Positions 1-11,538 of a stretch of 64,000 bases of DNA are shown here, in pieces. Source of the DNA: Erodium maritimum (Eukaryota > Streptophyta > Magnoliopsida > Geraniales > Geraniaceae); contig OY997594.1 in NCBI GenBank assembly GCA_963921825.1, positions 38,620,557-38,684,556 on the forward strand, in the 5' to 3' direction. The notes under the pieces are model-generated. The model made no database searches, was not told the DNA's origin, and saw only the letters and a list, made by a program, of their open reading frames with translations. A program made the translations under genes and the position numbers. Within the stretch, counting starts at the first letter, position 1. Each line of letters starts with the position of its first letter.

Positions 1-320
1 CTCCATCAAAAAGATATATATAAACAAGTAGTTCAAATCCTCGTGAGTCATAGCTCAACGTAAATAGTAAGATAAATGATGTTCAATACACAAGACCAAC
101 ATAACTCTACTAAAAACCCCAAGAAGTCCAAAAGCTCCCGAGCCTCGAACTCACTAGACATCCGGCACACCTGTAACACAGTTGGAAACCAAAGGGGATG
201 AGCTTACGCTCAGTAGGAAAAACCTTAATGACTCAACCCTTAGGTCAAATAGTAAACTGTTTACAAAGGTAACTCAATAAAATTACAGAAATACGATTGA
301 CAATGAAATAATGTGCAACA

Positions 321-430
321 AGATAGAATAAGAATAGTACGATGAAATGATATGAAGAACTAAGATAGAATAAGATAAGTACGATGAAATGATTTAAAGA
401 ACTAAGATAGAATAAGATAAGTGTCGTACT
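321..430. repeat. 42 bp tandem repeat, about 2.6 copies, inside LTR
   Basis: The string agatagaataag recurs at 321, 363 and 405, giving a 42 bp period. The units also share acgatgaaatgat. The array lies in the 3' part of the minus-strand LTR. Confidence 0.85.
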
Positions 431-750
431 TTTAAAGGTAAATTTAACTTGAAAGGTTCCATAAAAGAATTAATATAAAGTATCATAAAGATTAAACGGA
501 AGCAATTGATATCACGCCAACCACTCGCTTTCTCAAGCCTCCGATCGATGGATAAATTCTGGGATCACCTCGGTTTCCATGTTCCAATCCACCAGAGTGT
601 CCATGTCATGTCAGATTTTCCCTCGGTCCAGAGGAGGTACATGCATCGGGGCACCGAAAACCATTCGGAAATGCCTCCATAGGACCATAAGTCATAGGGA
701 GCTAAGTAGTGCTCCCGTGTGACACACCACTTGGGTGAAACCTTAGTAAC

Positions 751-1026
751 CAATAATCAATGAATATCCCGTAGGATCTGCCGAGCTCTCATGCTCCAAT
801 AGTCAATCAATATCCCGTAGGATCTGCCGAGCTCTCAGGCTCCAATAATCAATCAATATCCCGTAGGATCTGCCGAGCTCTCAGGCTCCAAGAATCAATC
901 AATATCCCGTAGGATCTGTCGAGCTCTTAGGCTCCAATAATCAATCAATATCCCGTAGGATCTACCGAGCTCTCAGGCTCCAATAATCAATCAATATCCC
1001 GTAGGATCTGCCGAGCTCTCAGGCTC
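751..1026. repeat. 46 bp tandem repeat, six copies, inside LTR
   Basis: Units begin at 751, 797, 843, 889, 935 and 981 and are almost identical. Each contains caatatcccgtaggatctg followed by ccgagctctcaggctc. No spacers separate the units, so this is a minisatellite internal to the LTR and not a CRISPR array. Confidence 0.95.
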
Positions 1027-1150
1027 CTCACATCACTCATTATCCCACTATATCTGTCCAACTCCAACCATCACAATGGCACCGGATTACCCCCCCGGTG
1101 TAGTACCGAACCAAACATACATTCAAACAGACAACCAAACAAACGGGCAT

Positions 1151-1250
1151 ACATTTCAAGAATAAGAATAAGGGACAAGCATTATCATTCAAGAATAAGA
1201 ATAAGGGAAACAAGCATTGTCATTCAAGAATAAGAATAAGGGAAACATAC
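1151..1250. repeat. About 34 bp tandem repeat, three copies, inside LTR
   Basis: The string caagaataagaataaggga recurs at about 1157, 1190 and 1225, separated by an acaagcattrtcatt-like linker. It is another minisatellite of the minus-strand LTR. Confidence 0.8.
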
Positions 1251-2109
1251 AATAACACGTCCATCAACCAACACTCATCGAATCACACTTTCACCACAAT
1301 ACACCCAAGACATTCACTTAATCCTCAATCTTAGAAGTACACACGTTCATCACAAAGAAGGCATCCAATATCATCCCACACTTACCGTATACTTACCTGT
1401 CACGAACCAACGGTACATCGATCACCTGATTGTACCGCTCGGCACAACCATTCATACTCGATCATCCGTCCAATCAACAATTAATCATCACTCAAGTAAT
1501 CAATGAACATTCAAGCATTCAAGTAAAACTAAGAACAATCAGGCATGCATTCGATCTAGTTCCATTAGACTCTTGAATATCCTAATACTAGCAACCAAAC
1601 ATGTGAACCTAGCACACAACTAATCCGAGAGCTCTTCACAACCTCTCTACCAGTAAATAAATTCCCAAGTATTGAAAGCAAGCTTCACTAATAGTCGTCA
1701 TCCTAAACATGCATACTAGACTCATCCATTTATTAGTAATTGAAAAGCGATTATTCTAGTTATTCGCATCCTATAGGCAATTCTAGGACCTTTCCATTTT
1801 TATTAACCTAACATGCATACTAAGCGTTATTTAAATGAGAAGTTAAGATTTTCCCTACCTTGTGGTCTTCCTCTCAACACTCTGTTGTCACAAGCGATGG
1901 TCACCACACCGTCCTTTACACGGGTACCGGCAAGGTCTACTTTCTTCAAGGCCTTCGTTCTTCAAGGTCTTGTGGTCTTTGATCACAAAACAAAACTCTA
2001 ATTAGACTCCACTTGACAATAACAAAAGGTTCCCAAAACCCCTCCAAAGTTCAGCTCCTAACCAAGATCAAAACGGGGGAAAACCCTCAAAAACCCCTCT
2101 GAACTGGTC

Positions 2110-2243
2110 GGTCACGGACACGGTCACGGAGCCGTGACACCGACCCTCACGGAAGACGTCACGGAGCCGTGACGTGTGCTGTCACGGTCTCCCTCACGAA
2201 GCCGTGACGTCACCCGTCACGGGATCCGTCACGGATCTGTGAC
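2110..2243. repeat. Cluster of GTCACGG palindromes with TGACGT motifs in LTR
   Basis: GTCACGGAGCCGTGAC, a short near-perfect palindrome, occurs at 2123-2138 and 2158-2173, with a variant at about 2193-2208 and further GTCACGG/CCGTGAC half-sites to 2243. Several junctions create TGACGT or GACGTCA, the core of plant bZIP/TGA-type binding sites. The repetition is directly visible; a regulatory role in the LTR is inference. Confidence 0.7.
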
Positions 2244-3174
2244 GCTCCAGGGCAGTTCCGCCCTTCTTCAACCTCCAGCTCCTTTTCTCCGAAAATCCAC
2301 CACCAAACTCCATTTTTAACCATTTCCAGCTCCCAAAACCATCAAATACCATCAAAGCTCCTCTACCCATGGTAGGAATCAACAAACAAACAAGTTTCCA
2401 ATGATTCTCCAAATCACAAACAAATCAAAAGCTCCAAAATGTTCATCAAACTTCAACAAAAGTATCAACTCAACATCCTACTTCACTATTCCTTCTCCAA
2501 TAGACAAACATAAGGCTAGTTCATCACTTTCAAGCCAAAACCCACAAAACCCAAGAATTGAGAGTAGATGAAATGAAGAGTTGAGAGCATCCATACCTTT
2601 AGGATGATGAGATGAAGGAGAGGGAAGCAAAATGGAGTCAAAAGGATGAAGAACTGGCTCCAAAATCCAAAATTTCTTCACTATCTTCTTCCTCAAGAAA
2701 TGAGCTTCTCTCTTGCTTTCTCCCTTTGTGATTTTCGGCTGCAACACTAAGGTGTGAGCTGATTTTGTGTCATCTAATACTTTAAAAAGACCAAAAACCC
2801 TTTAGTTCTTATCCCTTTTGTGGACAACTAGTGAGGGTAGAGATGACTTTTGAGCCTCTTTCCTTCCCTCCAAGCCATTAGTGACACTTGGCATAGTGGG
2901 GACCACTCTCTTCCATTTAAAATCCAGCAGTCCAAATTTAAATGTAGAGACTCGATAAAAAGCTCGATTTTGACCAAATTTGACTTCCTTCGATATTATA
3001 CTTAAATGAATGGAAACGGCCCAATTAAGCCAACCGTGATGACGACTAAGCTTTTTGGACCCCGGAAAAGCCCCGAGTGACTTCCCGAGTCCTCAGTTGA
3101 CTTTTCCAGGACAAAGTCAACCTTGTCTTAAAAGTCACTGGTTCGACCGGGATCGACTAGGAGCGGTTCTTACA

Positions 3175-4047
3175 GTGCCGTACCCTCCGGTGCGCGCTCG
3201 GTAAAGAGCAGAGGGTTGTGGTCCCCGTCAGGTGTGTAGCACCTTCTGGCGCGTGATCGGTAAAGTGTGAGGTTAGAGTTGTACCCGTGGGTGTGTCGTA
3301 CCCTCCAATGCGTAGTCGGTAAAGAGCAGAGGGTTGTGGTCCCCGTAGGTGAGTAGTACCTTCCGGCGCGTGATTGGTAAAGTGCTGAGGGTGGGTTTAT
3401 GCCCGAGGGGTGTGTCTTACCCTCCGGTGCGCGGTCGGTAAAGAGCAGAGGGTTGTGTCCCCATCAGGTGAGTAGCACCTTCCGGCACGTGATCGGTAAA
3501 GTGCTGAGGCATGTGGTTGTGGTTTGCGTGATTTTGATCAATTTTGTGTTGTGTTCTTTGAGGTCGTCATTACGGTGTCGGGTCTACATTACGTGTATGG
3601 GTGTTTAGTTTGGTTGGGGAAAGTATCAGTTTTCGTGTGTTAGTCGGGTTGCTTGAGTTTGGGGATGGTAGTCCCCGGTGCTTTGTCTGTGGTTGGTGTT
3701 TCCGGCATTTTCTGCTAGTATGTCGTAGTCAGTCTGGTATCCGTGGTGGTGAGCGAACGCTCACCCCTAGCTGCTTTTCCTACAGGTACTGGTCGCGAGG
3801 CGAACTAGAGGAACTCTCGAAGCTTGAAGAGCTGGGTGCGGGAGTCCGGGTTTCTTTTTGGGAGTCTAGCGACGTACGCTTTGTATGTTTTTGTCCGCTT
3901 GTTTTGGACGTACTTTCAGTTGTAAAATATTGTTTTTGATTAACTCAAAGCGGAAACTTTAAGCGGTTTATTAAAATGTTTGAAAATTATTTTATTGTTT
4001 CACCGTTCGCGTTCCGGGCTCGGTTCTACCGAATTCGGGGCGTGACA
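3175..4047 (+). mobile_element. 5' LTR of the gypsy element, 3' portion only
   Basis: This segment aligns over its whole length with about 11534-12408 of the downstream LTR and ends in the same CGTGACA. About 1.9 kb of the expected LTR start is absent: the sequence switches at 3174/3175 to a minus-strand LTR beginning with TGTAAGAACC. Insertion of that other element into this LTR, or truncation, would both explain it. Confidence 0.9.
3179..3530. repeat. 119 bp imperfect tandem repeat, three copies, in 5' LTR
   Basis: The block cgtaccctcc...cggtaaagagcagaggg...agcaccttccggcgcgtgat starts at about 3179, 3297 and 3416. The same three units occur in the 3' LTR at 11539, 11657 and 11776, so the array predates insertion. 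Confidence 0.9.
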
Positions 4048-4050
4048 GTT

Positions 4051-4064
4051 TGGTATCAGAGCTC
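4051..4064 (+). other. Primer binding site for initiator methionine tRNA
   Basis: TGGTATCAGAGCTC starts three bases after the LTR end. It is the canonical plant LTR-retrotransposon site complementary to the 3' end of initiator methionine tRNA. Confidence 0.93.
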
Positions 4065-4810
4065 GAGGTTTCACACCTCGGACTGTACGTCAATTAGGTG
4101 GGGAGAGTTGAGTCATTAAAAGTCCCGTCGTGCGTGGGTTACGCAAGTCGGAAACCGTGTGTAGACCCGTAGTGACATGAGTCATGTTTGTTGTTGTGTG
4201 TATGTGCAGTACTGTTGTTACTGGCACAATGATTATGTGTTGCTGCGTGAAACGTTTTTAAGCTGTCGCGACTCGACCCAGGAGCGCTCCTGTAGTCGAA
4301 CGTGACGGTGCTGGTATCAAGTGGGTACAATTTAGTTCGGGGACGCCTAGACCGGGTTGTACTACGTGATGTCAAAAATGAGATGTTATGACGAAAGGAA
4401 GAAAAGTTTTAAAATTGGTTGGCCCTGTGGGCGTGTTTTTAAATTTGTTGGCCCGGTGGGCGTGTTTTGAAATTGGTTGGCCTTGTGGGCTTGTGATTGA
4501 GGTTGGGTGACTTGATTTTGTCTGTGAATTGTTGTGCAGTTGTGTGTTGATCCTTTGTGATCTTGCGTGCTTTGTGTGCGTTGATATTGTTGTTTTTTCG
4601 TGACTTGGTTCACGTTTGTGTCGGGTCGTTTTGAGGTTTCCCTTACGTAAGCGAGAAATTGAGGTATTGATAGCGTGCGCAGTGTGACGTTTTGTATCGA
4701 GTTTTGATATAGACGTAGGCTGGGTGAACGCTAGTGTATTGGGCTTGATGTCGTTGTTTAAGTTCACAAACTAAGCGTTTGCGTGTATCCGTGCAGAGGA
4801 TACCGACTAC
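4065..4810 (+). other. Untranslated leader of the gypsy element
   Basis: No convincing coding sequence lies between the primer site and gag. The block at 4410-4500 holds three degenerate copies of a ttggcc-ctgtgggcgtg motif. The same leader motif is expanded in the second gypsy element at 56285-56480. Confidence 0.7.
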
Positions 4811-6090
4811 ATGGCACGTGGCAGGAGAGGACGATCAACTGGGGCACCGGGACGGACGTCCACACATGGCAGGAGGGGACGATCAGCTGGGCACCGGGAC
4901 GGATGCCCATCGTTGAACCCGCTGAGTCCACGGAAGCCCAGGGTACTCCCGTCGGGGAGGACATGAGGAACGAAGAAGGACCATCTGCGGGCACGCCCAG
5001 CGTCCCACCGGTCGCAGACCCGCCCACTGCGACCGCTCTAGACGAGCTAACCCGGACGGTGCAGAGATTGGTGGTGATCATCGCCCGTAGGGAGTCTGCG
5101 TCGCCAGCTCCGGAGACAGTACGTTCTGCTGCACCAGCCGATCCAGCGAGGCCCGTTAAGGCCGAAGGCCATACGGCCCGGACACTGCTGGATTTCCTGA
5201 AGCTGGGCATACCTACGTTCGTTGGGGAACCGAACCCTGACATAGCCGAGAGATGGCTGGAGCAGGTCACTCGGGACCTGGACACGTCAGGCGTAGAGGA
5301 CGGTCACACCAGGGTGTCCTTTGCAGCTCAACAGCTGAGGGACAGCGCCTACCACTAGTGGGGGCGCATACGGGACAGAGTCGGGGACGACTACAGTATC
5401 TTCGAAACGGTCTTTCTGGAGCAGTATTTCCCCGAGTCGGCCAGGGCGAACCGACATCAGTAGTTCCTGTAACTGCAACAGGATGGAGCGTCAGTGGCAG
5501 AGTATGTGGCCAGATTCACAGCCCTGGCCCGATTTGCACCAGAAATGGTGGCGACAAAGCTGAACCATTGCCGGCGGTTCGAGACGGGGCTGAGGCCGAC
5601 GATTCGGGATTGAGTCTTCGCCCTGAGGTTGCGGGTTTACTCAGAGCTTGTAGACACTGCAGCGACAGTGGAGCGGGGTCTCCGAGAGGCAGCGAGGACC
5701 CGTGAGGTTCGGCAGCGACCGACCAGTGTTGTGGGACCGTCCGAGTCCCGAGATCCGAGGAGGCAGAGGACTGCGGGGCTCTTTAGGCCACAGGTTCAGC
5801 CGGGCGGATTGAGGCGGATGGTGTCGGTGGCATCGGTAGGGCCAGTCGCCTCAGAGCAGGTGTCGGTATGTTTTACCTGCGGGCAGTCGGGCCATCTGCG
5901 ATGGGAGTGTCCGATAGGCGGAGGGCCCGCGGCGCTACCAGTGATCAGCCAGACAGACCAGGGCACGGGGCCGAGGGTCGACGATTTTAGGAGTTATCGG
6001 TGCGGCCGAGTTGGGCACTCAGTGGCAAGGTGCCCTAATCCGATTGGGGCAACGTCAGGGCAGCGACCGCAACAGTCGCATATAGTGTAG
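4811..6090 (+). pseudogene. gag: gag polyprotein remnant of the gypsy element
   Basis: Gag forms the retrotransposon capsid and packages the RNA. A start resembling family gag proteins (MARGRRGRS) is at 4811, followed by a tandem duplication of about 50 bp with a second ATG at 4866. The duplication and a run of three instead of four G shift the frame. The remaining gag runs in the frame of 4783 with in-frame stops at about 5356, 5461, 5473 and 5611. A retroviral capsid-like stretch (LGIPTFVGEPNPDIAERWLE) is at about 5200-5270. A CCHC zinc knuckle, CFTCGQSGHLRWECP, is at about 5866-5910. A second knuckle at about 5995-6035 has lost its first cysteine (SYRCGRVGHSVARCP). The reading frame closes at 6090. 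It cannot make a full Gag. Confidence 0.85.
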
Positions 6091-6306
6091 TCACCCAGGG
6101 GTCGCCAGCGTCAGAGTCAGCCGTCGAGGTTCTCGCAGCCGTCCACGAGCGTGCCAGTTCCGAGACAACAACAGAGGTCCGTACAGCCAGCAGTCGGTGC
6201 GCCATGTCAGAGGCATCAGGCGTCACAGGGCAGAGTGTATGCAGTTACCGATTCCCGAGCCACATGATCCGCTACCTACCGTGAGACCATTCAGGGTACG
6301 TGCTTA

Positions 6307-8063
6307 TTGTATCATTTGTGGGCGTTATTTTTATTTGATACTGGGGCGTCGCACTCGTTTATTTCATCGAGTTGTGTTGAGAGGTTGGGGCTGAGTTTAG
6401 AGCCGTTGAGTCCACCCCTTTGTCTGGACACCCCAGTTGGGGGTGATGTGATGTTGGCTAGGGTCTGTCGTGCCTGCGAAGTTAGAGTCGCAGACTGTCC
6501 TTGCCCTAATGATCTTCTCGTGCTGGGAGTGACGACCTTTGACGTAATCTTGGGAATGTATTTGCTGGCGAAGTACCGAGCCAATATCGACTCCTATAGG
6601 CGACGAGTGACAGTGTCAGCAGGCAACACGAAGGTTTTGTGTATTCTGGGCAGTAAGAGCGGGGTTCTCCTGTCGGCCTTGTCCGCAGTGGAGGAAGTAT
6701 CGACCGTGCAGAGCCGAGAGTTACTGCGAGTGGTGTGCGAGTTCCCCGAGGTCTTTCCTGAGGAGTTGAGCGGGTTGCCACCAGTTCGTGTGGTGGAGTT
6801 TGGGATTGACCTGGTGCCGGGAACGGTAGCGATATCGATGGCGCCTTACAGGTTCACGCCGACAGAGTTGACCGAGCTGAAGCGCCGGCTCGAGGAGCTT
6901 CGGGAGAAGGGGTTTATCCGACCGAGCACATCGCCGTGGGGAGCACCAGCACTCTTCGTGAAGAAGAAGAGTGGAGAGCTTCGGATGTGTATCGACTACC
7001 GGAAGCTGAACCGGGTTACGGTGAAGAACCGATACCCGATGCCGAGGATTGACGACTTGTTCGACCAGTTGAGAGGGTCGACATGCTTCTCTAAGATCGA
7101 TCTACCATTCCGATATTACCAGTTGCGAGTCTGGGAGGGGGACGTTGCAAAGACTGCATTCCGGACACGCTATGGGCATTACGAGTTCTTGGTGATGTCG
7201 TTTCGACTGACGAACGCACCTGCCGCGTTCATGGATCTGATGAACAGTATATTTCGGCCGTTCTTGGATCAATTTGTGGTGGTATTTGTAGACAAATCTT
7301 GATCTACTCGCAGAACGAGGCGGCACATGAGGGGCATCTGAGGACTGTTCTGACCCTACTACGAACGCATCAGCTATATGCCAATCTGGAGAAGTGCGAG
7401 TTTTGGCTCGCTGAGGTGAAATTCCTCAGTCACATTGTATCCCGTGACGATATACTGGTCGATCCATCGAAGATAGACGCGGTTTCAGAGTGGGCGCGGC
7501 CCACGAGCGTCTTCGAGATCCGCAGCTTCTTGGGGTTGGCAGGATATTATCGGCGGTTCGTCTAGGACTTTGCGCGAATAGCCGCGCCTATGACTCTTTT
7601 GACGTGCAAGGGAGTCGGGTTTGTGTGGACAGAGGAGTGTGAACGTGCATTCACGGAGCTGAAGACTCGTCTGACTACCGCCCCAGTATTGATAGTGCCA
7701 GAGCGAGGGGTCGGGTATGAGGTCTACTGTGACGCGTCTGGGGAAGGACTGGGCTGTGTACTGATGCAGTTGGGTAGAGTTGTTGCTTATGGCTCCAGAG
7801 AGTTGAAGACGCACGAGCGCAACTATCATATCCATGACTTGGAACTAGCAGCAGTCGTGTTCGCGCTAAAGGGCTGGCGGTATTATCTGTATGGCGAGAG
7901 ATTTCAGGTCTTCTCGGATCACAAGAGCCTCAAGTACATCTTTTCCCAACGAGACCTGAACATGCGCCAGTGGCGATGGATGGAGCTACTTGAGGAGTAC
8001 GACTTTGAGCTACACTACCATTCGGGTAAGGCGAACGTGGTTGCCGACGCCCTGAGTAAGTAG
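6307..8063 (+). pseudogene. pol: Protease, reverse transcriptase and RNase H remnant (pol)
   Basis: The aspartic protease motif [10 protein letters not shown] lies at about 6328-6357. Reverse transcriptase blocks follow in order: [20 protein letters not shown] at about 6930-6990, [20 protein letters not shown], then FSKIDL. At about 7290 the catalytic FVDD loop is broken: one base is missing after the first Asp, the frame runs into TGA at 7300-7302, and the rest continues in the next frame from 7299. A stop at 7563-7565 replaces a glutamate before the DFA of the thumb region. RNase H starts at about 7725 with [13 protein letters not shown] and continues through [10 protein letters not shown] to the ADALSK end at 8063. 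These enzymes copy the element RNA into DNA in virus-like particles; this copy cannot. Confidence 0.92.
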
Positions 8064-9544
8064 GAAGTCGGTTCCGAGTCTTGCTAGCATATCAATCCGA
8101 GAGTGGGACATGATGGGGGAACTGGGCACGTTCGGGCTTGAGCTAGAGGAGGTTACTGGTGGCGTGGCCATGTGCTCATTGGTGGCTCAGCCATCACTAC
8201 TTGCCCGAGTGTTGGAGGCGTAGTCGGAGGATGTCGAGACGTCAGAGATCCAAGAGAGGGTCGTCAGCGGTGTTGAGGCGGAAGGCTGGGAACTCAGTGC
8301 TGATTGGGGGTTACGGTATCGAGGAGGATTATTTGTGCCGCGCAACTGTAGAGACGACGTGTTACGAGAGTCACATCATTTGCGTCTTACACTGCACCTG
8401 GGTAGCACCAAGATGTACCGCGACATCAGGCGGCACTTCTGGTGGAGCGGGATGCGGAGAGAGGTCGCGGAATTTGTATCGAGATGTCTCACCTGTCAGC
8501 AGGTGAAAGCCGAACATCAACATCCGACCGGATTACTGCAGCCACTACCGATTGCCCAGTGGAAGTGGGAGCACGTCACGATGGACTTCGTGAGTGGATT
8601 GCCGAGATCTCCAAGGGGACATGAGGATGACTGATCCGGTCGACAAGTTGAGCAGCCTGTACACTCAGGAGATAGTGCGTCTCCATGGAGTCCCCATGTC
8701 TAACAGGGATCTTCGTTTCACGTCCAAATTTTGGCTGAGTCTGTAGACCGTGTTGGGGACCGAGGTTCTACTCAGTACAACACACCATCCCGAGACAGAC
8801 GGCCAGTCCGAGCGCACGATTCAGATTTTGGAGGACATGTTGCGGGCATGTGTGCTAGACTTTAGGGGTCATGGGAGACCCACCTACCGTTAGTTGAGTT
8901 CGCCTACAACAACAGCTTCCAGGCCAGTATTGGGATGGCACCGTTTGAAGCGTTGTATGGTAGGCCGTGTCGATCGCCAGTATGCTGGGCAGAAGTAGGG
9001 GACAGGAGTCTACTAGGGCCAGAGCTCGTCCGAGAGACGATAGAGAAGGTCGCGCTGATACGCGAGCGGTTGAAGACCGCACAGAGTCGGTAGAAGAGCT
9101 ACGCCAACAGACGACGCTGACCTCTCGAGTTCGTAGTCGGTGATCACGTGTTCCTGAAGGCGAGCCCGAGGAAGGGACTGGTACGGTTCAACCGCGGCGG
9201 AGGAAAGTTAGCCCCGCGGTACATCGGCCCTTTCGAGATCTTCATCAAAGTGGGAGCTGGCATTACCATTGCAACTTGGGAGGATTCATAACGTCTTCCA
9301 CGTGTCCCAGTTACCGAAGTACAATGTGGACCCCTCCCACGTCATTGAGTGGGCAGATATCGAGGTGGTTGACGACGTCTCTTATGAGGAGCAGCCGGTT
9401 CGAATCATGGACACACGGGAGTAGGTCCTGCATGGCAAGGTTATCCGCCTGGTACGGGTGCAATGGCGACACTACGGGGCTGAGTCGACTTGGGAGCGCG
9501 AGGACGAGGTTCGCGCGAAGTACCCCGACCTGTTCGACTCCTGA
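8064..9544 (+). pseudogene. pol: Integrase and C-terminal pol remnant
   Basis: The HHCC zinc-binding region is at about 8335-8520 (SHHLRLTLHLG then CLTCQQVK). The first catalytic Asp region, WEHVTMDFVSGLP, follows at about 8568-8607. Roughly 27 codons are then missing at about 8630. At about 8700 the second catalytic Asp block has lost three codons and its GAC reads AAC (MSNRD). The third block [10 protein letters not shown] is at 8786-8815. Downstream blocks include YNNSFQASIGMAPFEALYG at about 8906 and GPFEI at about 9225. The C-terminal part is at 9276-9544 and ends in AKYPDLFDS. Many stops and frame changes interrupt it. The two lost catalytic elements mean the copy could not integrate itself. 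Confidence 0.9.
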
Positions 9545-9580
9545 GGTACGTCTGTTTTAAATATCGCGGACGAAATTCCT

Positions 9581-9594
9581 TTAAGGGGGGTAGA
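9581..9594 (+). other. Polypurine tract of the gypsy element
   Basis: TTAAGGGGGGTAGA lies immediately before the 3' LTR start TGTAAGAACC. The purine run is the usual plus-strand DNA primer site of LTR retrotransposons. Confidence 0.85.
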
Positions 9595-11085
9595 TTGTAA
9601 GAACCATTCCCGGTCAACGCCAGTCAAAGCGGCGAAAAACAGGAAAATTTAAAATTTTGGGACAGACACCTAAATGAACCTAAATTTGACCCCGAGGGTC
9701 ATATCGAACTTAAGTTGACCCCGATATCGACCAAAGTGAGTTCTGGGGGACTCAGGAAAACTATTTGACCAATTTGGGAAATGTTGACTTTTTGCTGTAA
9801 AAGTCAATCGAGCGACGTTTTGGTCCGTTTGAGGCTTGTTTTGGATCCAAAAAGCTTAGCCGTCGTTACAGTGGTCTTAGTTGAGCCGTTTCCTTGTAGC
9901 CCGTGAAATTTCGTAATTTCTTGGAAAATGGGCCTGTTCGGGGCCCGAGACGGTCGAATTTCGCGAATCTGACAGAAAAATATCTCCAAAGATATTTTGA
10001 AGAGAGGTGGGACCCACTTGCCACATGTCACACAAGTGGTGGTGTTAGGTATTTTTGAACAACACAAAGGCAAGAGAGAGGGATAGGTTCGGCCATTAAG
10101 AAAAAAAAAGAGAAAATAAGAGAGAAAGAAGAGAGAAGAAGGAAAGAAGAGAAAGGGAAAAAGAGAAGAAGGAGCTAGGGTTTTGCGTTTTCCCGACGAT
10201 CCAGCCGATGGATCGTCTCAACGATTGAAGAATCGAGCTCCCATCGTCATTCCCTACGGTGAGAACCGATTTGATTCTCGTTTTGGTACGTTTAAAAGTT
10301 AGGGTTTGTATTAAAACGAGTTAAATATGGATGATTTGAGGTGTGGGGTTCGTTGGAGACGTTTTGAGACGAAAATGACCGGATTCCGGTGACCGGAGGA
10401 TCGGGGGAGCTCCGGCCACCGTGGGTGGTGGCTGGCCGGAGCTAGGACTGGCCACCACTGTGGTGAACCGATCCAAAACCGATCCAGCCACCCACGGCTA
10501 AGGGTGGTCGGGTGGGGCCCACGTGTCGGGTCTCGGGTTTTTCGTGTTCGGGTGGTTTAGGACGATCCCCAAGTCGTTAATCCACACCCGGAACGAATTA
10601 TGGATTTAAATTGTAAAAGTTGGAAATGACGGGTTTAGAAACTTTAAACGCGAATTAAATTGCTCGGAAGTCGGAAATTAATTCCATCGATTGCATTGGA
10701 ACCCTTGAATTATTCTAAGATAGTAGAAACGAAAACGGGAATTTTCGGAACCCAGAAGGGCGTTTTCCAATCCTGGGCAGATTCGCCGAGCCGGGCGAAT
10801 CGGGCCTTTCCGGGCCCGTTATTGGAAATGTCGAGTAATTGGGAAGTTTGGGAGTAATCGACATTACCGGGGTTGCGTTTGGGCGTCTAATTCTTTAAAA
10901 TTCAGCTTTGCCTGCGAACTTAAAAAGTGTTTTAATTGTGTTCATATTAGATCTGCCGCCGACCGCGGAAAGGGGAGGCTAGACGAGTGATCGCGAGCAC
11001 GCCATAGTTGGGCGTGGACTTTTTGGAAAGCGTTACGAGGTAGGGAAAAGTAGCCGGGTCTTGGCCTTGACTAGGGAAAGTTAAC

Positions 11086-11255
11086 AGTATAAATGCATGT
11101 GACACCTAGTGGTGTCGTAGGATGAGTAAGTTTATCGAACACTAGAAATGCAGGCGACACTCAGTGGTGTCGTATGATGCGTGAACGTATCGAACAATAT
11201 AAATGCATGTGACACTTAGTAGTGTCGTAGGATAAGTGAACATATCGAACCTTAG
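11086..11255. repeat. 55 bp tandem repeat, three copies, in 3' LTR
   Basis: The string gacac followed by yagtggtgtcgta recurs at 11101, 11156 and 11211. Each unit also has aaatgca upstream and atcgaac downstream. Confidence 0.85.
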
Positions 11256-11538
11256 AAATATTTGTGGCTTTTGGTTGTGCCCGTAGGTTGTTTAAGTTGT
11301 TTGTGTTCGTGGGTGGCCATTAGTGTCGGTGGGGTGTTGAACCCGTATGTTATTTGGTTATGTTTGTGGGTGGTCATGAGTGCCTGTGGGGAGTTGAACC
11401 CATATTGGTTGACTGACTTGCCGAGGGGTAGTTAGTCGTGTTGTCGTCCTTTCTTTCTATTTGCGGGGTATTCCGTGTTATTTGGTTATGACTGTGTTTG
11501 TTCTGGTGATGTCTGTTGAGCTATGCCTGTGGGTGTGT

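Larger units (their letters stand above)
1..3174 (-). mobile_element. LTR of a Ty3/gypsy retrotransposon, minus strand, cut by window start
   Basis: Read on the minus strand from 3174, this begins TGTAAGAACC and continues through blocks also found at the start of the LTR at 9596: the GGATCCAAAAAGCTTAG-like box (GGTCCAAAAAGCTTAG here) and a CCGTTTCC block. Near the far end (about 199-225) it carries the same palindromic gagc...gctc block seen just before the end of the other LTRs. By comparison only about 90 bp of its 3' end should lie left of the window. It has no coding capacity. Whether it is a solo LTR or belongs to a full element cannot be told, because the other end is outside. Homology to the neighbouring LTR is seen directly; lineage is inferred from it. 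Confidence 0.8.

Noticed and set aside
751..1026. Regular 46 bp repeats as a CRISPR array
   Set aside because: Units are contiguous without unique spacers, lie within an LTR, and the DNA is from a plant nuclear genome.
9804..10073. ORFs in LTR starts (also 52861-53172 and 62537-62809) as a conserved gene
   Set aside because: The same antisense frame recurs because the LTR start is conserved; it is noncoding LTR sequence.
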